64,000 nt of DNA from contig CAIMCD010000005.1 of the NCBI GenBank assembly GCA_903839405.1, positions 1-64,000 of the forward strand, written 5' to 3'. Positions 55,069 to 63,637 of this stretch are shown here, piece by piece; position 1 is the stretch's first letter; each line of letters starts with the position of its first letter. A program made the translations under genes and the position numbers. Below the pieces are notes generated by a model. That model was not told where the DNA came from, did no database searches, and saw only the letters and a list, made by a program, of their open reading frames with translations. This DNA comes from an uncultured Chlorobiaceae bacterium (GTDB lineage: Bacteria > Bacteroidota > Chlorobiia > Chlorobiales > Chlorobiaceae).

Positions 55069-57309
55069 TTACCGGCGCTGGATGTGCCGGACAACGTCGG
55101 CCAGCCGGTCGATCTCCTCAAAGGTGTTGTAGAAGGCGAGGGATGGGCGGATGGTGCCTTCAACCCCGAAGCGGCGCAGTGATGGCTGGGTGCAGTGGTG
55201 GCCGGTCCGCACCGCAATTCCTTCCCGATCCAGCAGTTTGCCCACCTCGTCATTGGGGAGGTTGTTCAAAACAAAGGAGAGCACACCCACCTTATCCCGT
55301 GCCGTACCGATGAGGCGCAGCCCCGGAATGGAGCTGAGGCGTTCGGTGCCGTACTCGGTCAGGCGATGCTCATAGTTGGCAATGTTTTCAAGGCCGATTT
55401 TGCGCACATAGTCGAGCGCGGCACCAAGGCCGATGGCGTCACCGATTGATGGGGTTCCGGCTTCAAATTTGGCCGGAGCTTCGTTGTAGATGGTCTCCTC
55501 AAAGCGGACATCCTTGATCATGTTGCCGCCGCCCTGCCAGGGAGGCATAACCTCCAGCAGCTCCCGTTTGCCGTAAACAACGCCGATGCCGGTAGGCGCA
55601 AAGATCTTGTGGCCTGAAAAGACAAAGAAATCGGCATCAAGATTCTGCACGTTGACCGGAATGTGGGCCACCGACTGTGCGCCGTCAATCAGCACCTTGG
55701 CGTCAAAGCGCTTGGCAAGCTGAATCATCTCCCGGATCGGCAGAATGGTGCCAAGACCGTTTGATGCCTGGGTCAGCGACACCAGTTTGGTGCGGGGGTT
55801 GAGCAGTTTCGTGTACTCTTCAAGGATAATTTCACCCCGGTCGTTGACCGGCACAACCCGTATGCGCGCCCCTTTCTCCTGGGCAACCATCTGCCACGGC
55901 ACAATATTGGCATGATGCTCAAGGATGGAGAGGATGATTTCATCGCCCGGCTGGAGGAACTTTCGACCCCAGGTCTGAGCCACCAGGTTGATACCTTCCG
56001 TGGTGCCCCGAACATAGATGATCTCCGAAGCCGAGCTGGCACCGATAAACTGGCGGATTTTTTCACGCGCCCCTTCATAGGCGTCGGTGGAGCGAGCCGC
56101 AAGGGTGTGTGCTCCGCGATGGATATTCGAGTTGTCGGTTGCGTAGAACCGGGCAACCGCATTGATGACGCTGAGCGGCTTCTGCGTTGTGGCGGCATTG
56201 TCGAACCAGACAAGCTGCTTGCCGTGAATCTTTTGGTGCAGCACCGGAAAGTCCTTGCGTATGGTGGCCACGTCAAACCCTTCCGGCTGGTGAATCGGTT
56301 GACGGGATTCACGCAGAAAGTAGTAGGGCTCCTGGGGAGCGTCCGGCAAACTGAATGGCAGGGCGCTGCTTCCCGGAGATGGGGGCGTGGCGGCCGGCCA
56401 GACCGGCGCCGGAGCTTTTCCCGGAAGTTCAGCCGGACTACTCGCTTGAGGGGTGAAGGGTACCACCGTTGGTTGAAAACCTTCAGGAGCCGCGAAACCT
56501 GGGACACTAGCGGCAGGAGAGTTTCCAAAGCCTTGAAGCGATTGCAACACCCGGCCGAGATCGAGGTTACGCCCCTCTCCTTCTGCAAAGGTTTTATAGA
56601 GTTTTTCAGCATAGCACTCCCCTCCAAAAGGGAGAGCAGCGGGGATCTGGGCTGGATTTTCCCTTGTCTGGCTGGTCGGCAAAGGCTCCGGAAGCCCTTC
56701 CGGACGCAGGTCGTGAGCTTTGGCCGGATTCTGGGCCGCGGTATAGAGCAGTTTAAAGGAGAACTCATCTTCGCCCGGAAGTCCGCTGTTCAGGGTGGTG
56801 AAAAAGGGTGCAAGGCTTTCGGGATTGGCCGATGAAAAATCCTCACTCCTTTCCGGTTTGGCTGGAAGGGTGCGCCGGATAAACTCATCAAGCGAGTTTG
56901 AGCTGCTTTTTTCTTCAGAATAGTTCTGCTGCTCGGTCAGTTTGTTGGCATGATGACCCAGCGGCTCCTCTTTTTTCTCGGGTGAAGTGGAGAGAAAGTA
57001 GAGATCAGGCTGCTGCTCCAGAGGGAGTTCTTCCGAAAAAGAGGGGAGGCTTGGCTCTTTGGACAGCCCTTGATGAAAGTGATCGGTATGCAGGTTTCGG
57101 TGGTTCTCTTCCCCTGCAGGCAGAGACGGGCTGCTGAAGCTGGAGGCAAATGAAGATGGAGCTTCCGGGGCATCGGTTTCAAATTTCGGAACGCTGCCGG
57201 CTTCGGGCAGTTCATTGAAGAGGCGGCTCGCAATTTGCGCAATGAGCACCGGGCTCAGCAGGTCGCTTTCGCTTCCGGCATGGTTCTGTGGCTCAATATC
57301 TTGTGGCAT
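55069..57309 (-). CDS. sufS: SufS-type cysteine desulfurase with long disordered N-terminus (encapsulin cargo)
   Basis: A 746-residue protein that takes sulfur from cysteine as a persulfide. Residues about 345-746 are a full SufS-type desulfurase: the PLP lysine is in FSGHKIFAPTG (Lys568) and the sulfur-accepting Cys706 is in RTGHHCTQPSLRRFG. The first 340 residues are Pro/Ser/Glu-rich and low-complexity, with islands of predicted helix such as SPVLIAQIASRLFNELPE (19-36), SLDEFIRRTLP (139-149) and ECYAEKLYKTFAEGEGRN (231-248). In Family 2 encapsulin systems such an extension packs the desulfurase inside the shell. The encapsulin gene is directly upstream, 91 bases away. Confidence 0.93.
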   Translation of the reverse strand: MPQDIEPQNHAGSESDLLSPVLIAQIASRLFNELPEAGSVPKFETDAPEAPSSFASSFSSPSLPAGEENHRNLHTDHFHQGLSKEPSLPSFSEELPLEQQPDLYFLSTSPEKKEEPLGHHANKLTEQQNYSEEKSSSNSLDEFIRRTLPAKPERSEDFSSANPESLAPFFTTLNSGLPGEDEFSFKLLYTAAQNPAKAHDLRPEGLPEPLPTSQTRENPAQIPAALPFGGECYAEKLYKTFAEGEGRNLDLGRVLQSLQGFGNSPAASVPGFAAPEGFQPTVVPFTPQASSPAELPGKAPAPVWPAATPPSPGSSALPFSLPDAPQEPYYFLRESRQPIHQPEGFDVATIRKDFPVLHQKIHGKQLVWFDNAATTQKPLSVINAVARFYATDNSNIHRGAHTLAARSTDAYEGAREKIRQFIGASSASEIIYVRGTTEGINLVAQTWGRKFLQPGDEIILSILEHHANIVPWQMVAQEKGARIRVVPVNDRGEIILEEYTKLLNPRTKLVSLTQASNGLGTILPIREMIQLAKRFDAKVLIDGAQSVAHIPVNVQNLDADFFVFSGHKIFAPTGIGVVYGKRELLEVMPPWQGGGNMIKDVRFEETIYNEAPAKFEAGTPSIGDAIGLGAALDYVRKIGLENIANYEHRLTEYGTERLSSIPGLRLIGTARDKVGVLSFVLNNLPNDEVGKLLDREGIAVRTGHHCTQPSLRRFGVEGTIRPSLAFYNTFEEIDRLADVVRHIQRR

Positions 57310-57324
57310 AAGTAGAAAGGTAGT

Positions 57325-57380
57325 CTCCCGGTACCGCAGCCTTGCTCTTCGTTCTGGAAAAGAGGCGGCCGTACCGGGAG
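57325..57380 (-). other. Long stem-loop between encapsulin and cargo genes
   Basis: A perfect outer stem CTCCCGGTAC (57325-57334) with GTACCGGGAG (57371-57380) encloses partly paired inner bases (CTCTT/AAGAG). It starts 21 bases after the shell stop and ends 16 bases before the sufS start. No U run follows. It may protect the shell mRNA or damp cargo translation. Confidence 0.6.
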
Positions 57381-57400
57381 GTTGATTGGACGACGTTCGT

Positions 57401-58858
57401 TTATTTTACTTTAGTGGCGCTCTTGCGATGTTCGTAATCGTGATAGTAGCCTACTTCAACGTTTTCAAGGATGGCCAGGGCATCATCCGTCAGCACGGCC
57501 AGTGACGAGTAGAGGGTCAAGAGGTACGAGGCGACGCCAAGCTTGTCGAGCCCCATAAGCCTTGCCGAGAGGCTCGGGCTGATCTCTCCGGGGATTCCGG
57601 CCTGATGCAGACCAACAACGCCCTGCTCATTTTCACCGACACGCAGCAGGATAATGTTGGTTGTGCCGTGGCCCGACTTGCTGTTCTTGTTGATTTCAAG
57701 CTTGTCGCTTGGAATAAGCGGCACACCGCGCCAGGTCAGCACCGGGGTTCCGAAGAGATTGATGGTGGCCGGAGGCACGCCGCGCCAAGTACATTCACGC
57801 TCAAACGCTGCAATGGCTTTCGGATGGGCAATAAAGAATGCCGGTTTTTTCCACACCTTGGTAAGCAGATCATCAAGGTCATCCGGGGTCGGGGTGCCGT
57901 AGCGGGTCGAGATGCGCTGGCCGGGATCGGCCGAGTGGAGCAGACCGAACTCGCGGTTGTTGATGAACTCCCACTCCTGACGCTCCTTGATTCCCTCGAT
58001 GGTGAGCCGCATCTGCTGCTCTATCTGGTTGTAAGGCTCGTTGTAGAGGTCGGAAACCCTTGTATGCACACGAACAACCGTCTGAATCGCCTGCAGGGAG
58101 TATTCGCGGGGTTTGTTGGAGTAATCGACATAGGTTTCCGGAATTTCAACATCTTCCTCGAAACCGGCGATGAGGTCAATATGCTTTTCACCGTGCGTGT
58201 TGACCGTGGAACGGATTTTCAGGTACTCGGCAACGGCTTGCTGGAATGACTCTTTCAGAGAGGGCGACTCCTTGAAGAGCTTTTCAATATCGACGCTTGA
58301 GAGCGAAAAGAGCGTGCCGGGAGTGATGGTGCGGATGGTGACCGGCGAGGGTTTGTCGGAAACCAGATCCTCTTCGCCGAAATACTCCCCTTCGGAGAGC
58401 AGGGCAATGCGCAGCTCTTCGCCGTGGAGTCCCTTGCTTAAAATTTCAACCTGGCCGTGGGCAATGATAAAGAGCTTGTGGCGATCTTCGCCTTCGAGGA
58501 TCAGGGTGCTGCCGAGTTCCGACTCTTCAATCGAAAACTTTTTGGCAATCTTTGCAATGACTTCATCCTCAAATGAAGCAAAGAGCGGAATACTTTTCAG
58601 GGCTTCAGGCTTGAATGAGGCAATGCCATCATGAAAATCAATGCCGATGCGTTCGGGTTTCTGCAGCTCTATTTTTGTCCGGTTGACACGGTAGGTGCCG
58701 GATGAAACATGAACCCACGGGAGAAGTTTGAGTATCCATCTCGGGGTGATGGACATCATCTGGGGAGCGGTTTTGGTCGTATTCGCCAGATTTCTTGCCA
58801 CGCTTGTCGTTACGCTACGTTGCAGGTGGCTGTTTGATTCCCGTTGTGAATTTGACAT
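57401..58858 (-). CDS. Family 2 encapsulin shell protein with cNMP-binding-like domain (2B architecture)
   Basis: A 485-residue nanocompartment shell protein of the HK97 fold. Residues 1-85 hold the N-terminal arm (TTKTAPQMMSITPRWILKLL, then WVHVSSGTYRVNR). Residues about 90-212 are a cyclic-nucleotide-binding-like domain (LFIIAHGQVEILSKG, then GEYFGEEDLVSDKPSP). The HK97-type P and A domains follow (NNREFGLLHSADPGQRISTR, then PPATINLFGTPVLTWRGVPL). The phosphate cassette lacks the usual arginine, so ligand binding is doubtful. SrpI-type shells with desulfurase cargo are known in sulfur-starved cyanobacteria. The desulfurase gene lies downstream, and cysE and cysK upstream. Confidence 0.93.
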   Translation of the reverse strand: MSNSQRESNSHLQRSVTTSVARNLANTTKTAPQMMSITPRWILKLLPWVHVSSGTYRVNRTKIELQKPERIGIDFHDGIASFKPEALKSIPLFASFEDEVIAKIAKKFSIEESELGSTLILEGEDRHKLFIIAHGQVEILSKGLHGEELRIALLSEGEYFGEEDLVSDKPSPVTIRTITPGTLFSLSSVDIEKLFKESPSLKESFQQAVAEYLKIRSTVNTHGEKHIDLIAGFEEDVEIPETYVDYSNKPREYSLQAIQTVVRVHTRVSDLYNEPYNQIEQQMRLTIEGIKERQEWEFINNREFGLLHSADPGQRISTRYGTPTPDDLDDLLTKVWKKPAFFIAHPKAIAAFERECTWRGVPPATINLFGTPVLTWRGVPLIPSDKLEINKNSKSGHGTTNIILLRVGENEQGVVGLHQAGIPGEISPSLSARLMGLDKLGVASYLLTLYSSLAVLTDDALAILENVEVGYYHDYEHRKSATKVK

Positions 58859-58897
58859 AGGTGTGTGCCTAAGGGTTTTAAAGATGATCGTTATGTT

Positions 58898-59809
58898 TTA
58901 AATGCCGAGGCCGTCGGTAAAACTGCTCTCCACGGCTTTCTGCTGCAGGATTCTTGAGTTTGGCGGTACCGTTCTGGTAAGCCAGACGTTTCCGCCGATA
59001 ACCGAGTTTTTGCCGATGGTGATCCGTCCAAGGATGTTGGCGTTGGAGTAGACCACAACGCCGTCTTCAAGAATCGGATGACGCGGCACATCCTTGGCCG
59101 GGTTGCCGTCCTTGTCGAGGGCAAATTTTTTCGCGCCAAGCGTTACGCCCTGGTAGAGCCGGACGTTGTTGCCGATGACGCAGGTTTCGCCAATGACGAC
59201 TCCGGTTCCGTGATCAATGCAGAAATACTCCCCGATGCTTGCGCCGGGATGAATATCAATACCGGTTTCCGAGTGGGCCATTTCAGCAATGATTCTTGGT
59301 ATCAGGGGCACTCCAAGCTTCAGGAGGGTATGCGCCGCCCGGTGATTGATCATGGCCCGGATGGAGGGGTAGCAGAAAACAATTTCGCCATGGTTTTTTG
59401 CTGCCGGATCTCCGTTGTAGATGGCATTGACGTCAGTGCACAAAACACGCTTGAGTTCGGGAAGCGTTCCGATGAATCGGCGGGCGGTTTCAGCCGCACC
59501 CTCCTCTGCGTTGACGGAACAACGGCCTCCTGCATCAAAATGCTGTACGCTCAGAATCTGTTCTGAAAGCAGTCCAAAGAGTTTCTCAATGCGTACACCC
59601 AAAAAATGGGGGAGCGATTCCGGCCGCAGGATGGGGCCACCGAAATATCCGGGAAAGAGGATGGAGCGAAGCAGCTCAACCGACTCTTTGAGCTTTTCAA
59701 TTGAGGGAAGCAGATGTTCATGATGCTCAACATTGCTGCATTCAGTGTCCGCGGGCCCGGAGAGGAGCCGGATTGCCTCTTCAATGACACTGCTGCTTTT
59801 GATTTCCAT
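58898..59809 (-). CDS. cysE: Serine O-acetyltransferase, epsilon-type (SrpH-like)
   Basis: Makes O-acetylserine from serine and acetyl-CoA, the first step of cysteine synthesis. Its 303 residues have a helical N-terminus and a left-handed beta-helix of hexapeptide repeats (HPGASIGEYFCIDHGTGVVI, then GETCVIGNNVRLYQGVTLGA). The catalytic His is in SETGIDIHPGA. It is longer than E. coli CysE at the N-terminus, as in the SrpH-like enzymes next to Family 2 encapsulins. It lies 39 bases upstream of the shell gene and 98 bases after cysK. Confidence 0.93.
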   Translation of the reverse strand: MEIKSSSVIEEAIRLLSGPADTECSNVEHHEHLLPSIEKLKESVELLRSILFPGYFGGPILRPESLPHFLGVRIEKLFGLLSEQILSVQHFDAGGRCSVNAEEGAAETARRFIGTLPELKRVLCTDVNAIYNGDPAAKNHGEIVFCYPSIRAMINHRAAHTLLKLGVPLIPRIIAEMAHSETGIDIHPGASIGEYFCIDHGTGVVIGETCVIGNNVRLYQGVTLGAKKFALDKDGNPAKDVPRHPILEDGVVVYSNANILGRITIGKNSVIGGNVWLTRTVPPNSRILQQKAVESSFTDGLGI

Positions 59810-59873
59810 GATGATAATTTCTCCCTGAAACGGATCTCCGTTCTATTTAAGTATTTATTTTTTTAGAGTATCA

Positions 59874-59899
59874 GCCTGGGCCGCAGGAGCAGCCCAGGC
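59874..59899 (-). other. GC-rich hairpin between cysK and cysE
   Basis: GCCTGGGC (59874-59881) and GCCCAGGC (59892-59899) form an eight-base stem nine bases after the cysK stop. No U run follows on the minus strand, so it is more likely a 3'-end stabiliser or partial terminator than a full stop. Confidence 0.45.
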
Positions 59900-59907
59900 C
59901 GGGCTCT

Positions 59908-60861
59908 TCAGATCACAACCGGCTCATTCTCAAACTGGTAGAGCAGGGTTGAGAGGTAGCGTTCGCCGGTATCCGGCAGGATGACAACAATACGCTTTCC
60001 CTTGTTCTCCTCACGCAAGGCAAGCTGCAGTGCGGCGTAAACGGCTGCACCTGAAGATATACCCACAATGAGGCCCTCAGTTTTAGCTAGTTTGCGACCG
60101 GTACGCAGGGCATCTTCGTTCTTAACCGGGATAATTTCATCAATAATGCCGGTGTTCAAAATGTCAGGGATAAAGCCAGCACCGATTCCCTGGATTTTAT
60201 GCGGTCCGGGTTTGCCGCCGGCAATCACCTGTGAATCGAACGGTTCAACTGCTACGATTTTGACCGCAGGGTTCCGCTGTTTGAGTATCTCTCCAACGCC
60301 GGTTATGGTGCCGCCGGTTCCCACGCCGCTGACAAAAATATCAACCTGTCCGTCAGTGTCCTTCCAGATCTCTTCGGCCGTTGTTTTGCGGTGGATTTCG
60401 GGATTTGCAAGGTTTTTGAACTGTTGCGGCACAAAGGAGTTCGCATACTCGGTATGCAGCTCGTCGGCTTTCTTGATGGCTCCAACCATGCCTTCAGGTC
60501 CTGGTGTCAGCACCAGTTCAGCTCCGAGTGCCTTGAGCAGATTGCGGCGCTCAATACTCATGGTTTCAGGCATGGTGAGTATCAGGCGGTACCCTTTGGC
60601 TGCAGCAATAAACGCCAGCGCAATACCGGTGTTACCGCTGGTCGGTTCAATAATGATGCTCTCCTGGTTGATAAGACCCTGTTTCTCTGCATCTTCGATC
60701 ATGGAAAAACCGATACGATCCTTGACACTTCCGCCCGGATTGAAGTACTCAAGTTTGGCAATAATGGTTGCCAAGGCCTCATGCTCACTCCCGAAATTTT
60801 GAAGTTCCAGTAAAGGAGTGTTACCGATCAAATCGGTCAGTTTTTTTGCGATACGTCCCAT
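59908..60861 (-). CDS. cysK: Cysteine synthase A (O-acetylserine sulfhydrylase)
   Basis: Converts O-acetylserine and sulfide to cysteine. The 317 residues show the PLP lysine in [11 protein letters not shown] (Lys47), the substrate loop [13 protein letters not shown] and the phosphate-binding [12 protein letters not shown]. It opens the cysK-cysE-encapsulin-sufS unit, so the products upstream supply the substrate of the desulfurase. SrpG of the cyanobacterial srp operon is the same enzyme in the same company. The TCTTTAT-rich region upstream probably holds the promoter. Confidence 0.95.
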   Translation of the reverse strand: MGRIAKKLTDLIGNTPLLELQNFGSEHEALATIIAKLEYFNPGGSVKDRIGFSMIEDAEKQGLINQESIIIEPTSGNTGIALAFIAAAKGYRLILTMPETMSIERRNLLKALGAELVLTPGPEGMVGAIKKADELHTEYANSFVPQQFKNLANPEIHRKTTAEEIWKDTDGQVDIFVSGVGTGGTITGVGEILKQRNPAVKIVAVEPFDSQVIAGGKPGPHKIQGIGAGFIPDILNTGIIDEIIPVKNEDALRTGRKLAKTEGLIVGISSGAAVYAALQLALREENKGKRIVVILPDTGERYLSTLLYQFENEPVVI

Positions 60862-61040
60862 AGCTTTCTGTTGTGTTTAAGGTTACTGTTTTATTTTCTC
60901 ACAATTTGTTGATTGTTTCTTTTTTTATGTTCTCATATGATAAACGTAATAGCGCATGATATTTCTGTTTCTTTTTTTCACCCTTCTGCCATTTGTTTCC
61001 GTAGCCATTTTCCTGTACCACCTCTCCTTCTTCTGCATGA

Positions 61041-61190
61041 GGTAAACACGCTCATGGTCTGCAGTTAAAGGGGGTTCAGAGCATTTATTTTCAAGGGTTT
61101 GGCACGCTTAAAAGATCATCAATAACTACCGGAATGTAAATACCCTTTAAGAGTGATATCGTCTACCGCAAAACAGGTATACACGCTCAT
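61041..61190. promoter_or_regulatory. Pair of 15-base direct repeats upstream of cysK
   Basis: GGTAAACACGCTCAT (61041-61055) and GGTATACACGCTCAT (61176-61190) differ at one base and lie 135 bases apart. The second overlaps the end of the regulator gene at 61187. The interval (60862-61186, 325 bases, no other gene) is the likely cysK control region, so they could be binding sites of a sulfur regulator; there is no direct proof. Confidence 0.35.
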
Positions 61191-61840
61191 ATGTGATACT
61201 CGATGTTGTCAATCAGGCCGGCTTTTATGGCGTACATGAGCAGTTCAGGGCTGTTTGAGACACCAAGTTTCCGGAAAATATTTTTTCTGTGTGTCATGAC
61301 GGTATGGAAACTGATATGTTTTTTTACCGCAATCTCCTTTGTCGACAATCCTCCTGAAATCATGCGGACTATTTCGATCTCGGATGAGGTCAGAATGCGG
61401 GCATCTTCGAGAGGCGTTTCTTTATTGAGAAGAATATCAAGCACGTCTCCAGAATAATATTTTTTCCCTTTCAGTGCGGCATCAATGGCATGAAAAATCT
61501 CTTCGCGATCATCGGTTTTCAGGATGATGTTTTTAATGCCAGCATCGTTCAGCTCCTTTATGGTTATGTGGGTTACGGCATTGGTCAGAACAATAATGCC
61601 GGTTTCCGGATATTTTTTTCTCACTTCGCCGAGATCGCTGACCGAATCAAAATCAAGCAGGATATAGTCGGTGATAATGAGCGAAATCGGCTCTTTTTGC
61701 AGATACTGCTGCAAACCAGCCTTTGTTGTTACCGTGTAGAATGTCCGGTAGAGCGGCGCAAGGAGAGCCTGCAGGGCTTCCCTTGTTAAGAACTGCCGGT
61801 CGGCAAGCACAACAGAGTGGTTTAGGTAGTTTTTATTCAT
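61187..61840 (-). CDS. LuxR/NarL-type response regulator
   Basis: A 217-residue two-domain regulator. The receiver domain (residues 5-125) has the acidic pair near Asp14, the phospho-Asp in LIITDYILLDF (Asp58) and the Lys in KNIILKTDDRE. A LuxR-type helix-turn-helix follows at about 140-205 (LTSSEIEIVRMISGGLSTKE, KKHISFHTVMTHRKNIFRKL). No histidine kinase gene lies nearby, so it is an orphan here. It starts three bases after the HPr-like gene and is last in metY-HPr-regulator. It may act on the adjacent sulfur genes, which would need testing. Confidence 0.9.
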   Translation of the reverse strand: MNKNYLNHSVVLADRQFLTREALQALLAPLYRTFYTVTTKAGLQQYLQKEPISLIITDYILLDFDSVSDLGEVRKKYPETGIIVLTNAVTHITIKELNDAGIKNIILKTDDREEIFHAIDAALKGKKYYSGDVLDILLNKETPLEDARILTSSEIEIVRMISGGLSTKEIAVKKHISFHTVMTHRKNIFRKLGVSNSPELLMYAIKAGLIDNIEYHI

Positions 61841-61843
61841 GGT

Positions 61844-62110
61844 TCAGATGCCAGCTCCGTTTTCAAAAACTTCTTCAATCATGGTCAGGGTTTTGTTTTC
61901 ATTGTTGCCTTCAACCGTTACCTGCAAGGTTGTGCCCATAATGGCGCACAGGGCAAGCATCTCAAGAAAAGAGTCTGAACGGGCCGTTTCTCCACTCTCT
62001 TTCTGAAAAACAACCGAGCATTGCTGTTCGCGGGAGATTTTGAAAATTTTTGCAAGGGCCCGGAAATGCAATCCTTCAGGGATCTGTATCGTGAGATGCT
62101 TGTTTACCAT
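61844..62110 (-). CDS. HPr-family phosphocarrier protein
   Basis: An 88-residue HPr-like protein. The His15 site is in PEGLHFRALAKIF, where the canonical GLHARP has changed to GLHFRA, and a Ser near residue 45 (ETARSDSFLEMLAL) is in the place of regulatory Ser46. HPr carries phosphate in PTS systems and can also regulate. No PTS permease or EI gene is in the window, so a regulatory (NPr-like) role is likelier than sugar transport. The gene lies between metY and the response regulator in one operon. Confidence 0.85.
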   Translation of the reverse strand: MVNKHLTIQIPEGLHFRALAKIFKISREQQCSVVFQKESGETARSDSFLEMLALCAIMGTTLQVTVEGNNENKTLTMIEEVFENGAGI

Positions 62111-62170
62111 TGTACCGTTACACTGTGCTAACTATTGAAACTGAATCAGCTTGTCAGCCTGATCTTTTAA

Positions 62171-63460
62171 TTATTTACTTCGAAGAACCTCATCAAGCGC
62201 CTCAATCAGGTCATCGGGATGTTCAAGGCCGATGGAGAGACGGATCAAATCAGCCGAAAGGCCGCTCTGGAGCTGCTGCTCTTCCGATAGCTGACTGTGC
62301 GAGGTGCTTGCCGGGTGGAGGATCAGGCTTTTGGCATCACCGACATTGGCCAGGTGTGAGAAGAGCTTGATGGTGTCGATAATTTTGACCGCCTTCTCAT
62401 AACCGCCTTTAACCCCAAAGACCACCATGCCGCCAAATCCGTTTTTCAAATCTTTTGAAGCTGCCGGGTAGGATGGATCGCTCTCCAGACCTGGATAGCG
62501 TACCCATGCCACTTCAGGATGCTCGGCAAGATGGCGGGCAACCTTCAGGGCGTTTTCCGAATGGCGGGCCATACGCACATGCAGGGTTTCAAGTCCCTGA
62601 ATAAAGATCCAGGAGTTGTCGGGCGAAATGCAGGCACCGAGGTTTCTGAGCGGCACGGTTCGTACCCGAAGGGCAAAAGCAATTGGCGCAAGCGGTTCCG
62701 GCAGGTCAATGGCCCAGCGAAGCCCGTGGTAGTTGTTGTCGGGTTCGGTAAAGAGCGGGTGGCGTCCCCCTTTCCAGTCAAATCGTCCGGCATCGGTAAT
62801 GATGCCGCCGAGACCGGCACCATGGCCGCCAAGCCATTTGGTCAGGGAGTTGATGACAATATCGGCCCCAAGCTCTATGGTTTTGAGGTGGTAGGGGGTG
62901 GTGAAGGTTGCGTCAACAATCAGCGGAAGGCCGTTCTTGTGGGCAACATCGGCAATGGCTTTAACATCGGTATAGTCGAGCACCGGGTTGCCAATGGTTT
63001 CAATGAAAAGGGCTTTTGTTTTTTCGGTAATTGCCCGCTCGAAATTGGCCGGATCTTTGGGATCAACGAATTTCACGGTAATGCCGAGTTTCGGTAAAAT
63101 GGCGTCGAACTGGGTGTAGGTGCCGCCATAGAGATTGTTGGCTGCAACGATTTCATCTCCAGCTTCGGCCAGTGTAATGATTGCATAAAAAATTGCGGCC
63201 GTGCCTGACGCAAGGGCCACGGAGGCGGCACCCCCTTCAAGCTGGGTGACCCGCTGTTCGAGAATATCGGTGGTCGGGTTCATCAGTCGGGTATAGATAT
63301 TGCCCAGCTCTTTGAGGGCAAAAAGGTTTGCGGCATGTTCGGTGCTTTTAAAGAGATAGGAGCTGGTGCGGTAAACCGGCACTCCGCGTGACTGGGTTGC
63401 ATCGACCGATTGTCCTGCATGCAGGGCAAGTGTTTCAAAACGATAGTTCTCTGTGCTCAT
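62171..63460 (-). CDS. metY: O-acetylhomoserine sulfhydrylase
   Basis: A PLP enzyme of 429 residues that makes homocysteine from O-acetylhomoserine and sulfide. The start is ATG 63460 with GGAG just upstream; a longer frame to 63625 would translate a tRNA-like sequence. The PLP lysine is in NSLTKWLGGHGAGLGG (Lys208), and MetY hallmarks such as RTSSYLFKSTEHAANLFALK and YTRLMNPTTD are present. It is the first gene of metY-HPr-regulator, about 65 bases after a tRNA-Cys-like gene on the same strand. Confidence 0.93.
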   Translation of the reverse strand: MSTENYRFETLALHAGQSVDATQSRGVPVYRTSSYLFKSTEHAANLFALKELGNIYTRLMNPTTDILEQRVTQLEGGAASVALASGTAAIFYAIITLAEAGDEIVAANNLYGGTYTQFDAILPKLGITVKFVDPKDPANFERAITEKTKALFIETIGNPVLDYTDVKAIADVAHKNGLPLIVDATFTTPYHLKTIELGADIVINSLTKWLGGHGAGLGGIITDAGRFDWKGGRHPLFTEPDNNYHGLRWAIDLPEPLAPIAFALRVRTVPLRNLGACISPDNSWIFIQGLETLHVRMARHSENALKVARHLAEHPEVAWVRYPGLESDPSYPAASKDLKNGFGGMVVFGVKGGYEKAVKIIDTIKLFSHLANVGDAKSLILHPASTSHSQLSEEQQLQSGLSADLIRLSIGLEHPDDLIEALDEVLRSK

Positions 63461-63524
63461 TGCTTTTACTCTCCTCGTATTAGGGTTTGTTATTTGATTA
63501 CTTCCGCTACTCTTTGACCATTGC

Positions 63525-63596
63525 GGCGACGGCAAGATTCGAACTTGCGAAAAATGGTTTTGCAGACCCTGGTTTGAACCTCTCACCCACGTCGCC
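63525..63596 (-). tRNA. tRNA-Cys (GCA), slightly degenerate
   Basis: Acceptor arms GGCGACG (5', 63590-63596) and CGTCGCC (3', 63525-63531) pair fully. The T arm GCAAG-TTCGAAT-CTTGC is perfect, and the anticodon loop CTGCAAA gives GCA (Cys). The anticodon stem AGGGT/ACCAT has one mismatch and the D stem is weak. The discriminator position is G instead of the usual U of tRNA-Cys, and CCA is not encoded. Either a functional tRNA with odd features or a decaying copy. Confidence 0.65.
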
Positions 63597-63637
63597 ACGA
63601 AAAACTTATTAAGAGCGTTATACAACTCACTATTTCC

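Noticed and set aside
63461..63625. N-terminal extension of metY to 63625
   Set aside because: The extension translates a tRNA-like sequence (QVRILPSP is a typical translated T arm), and a good ribosome site precedes 63460.
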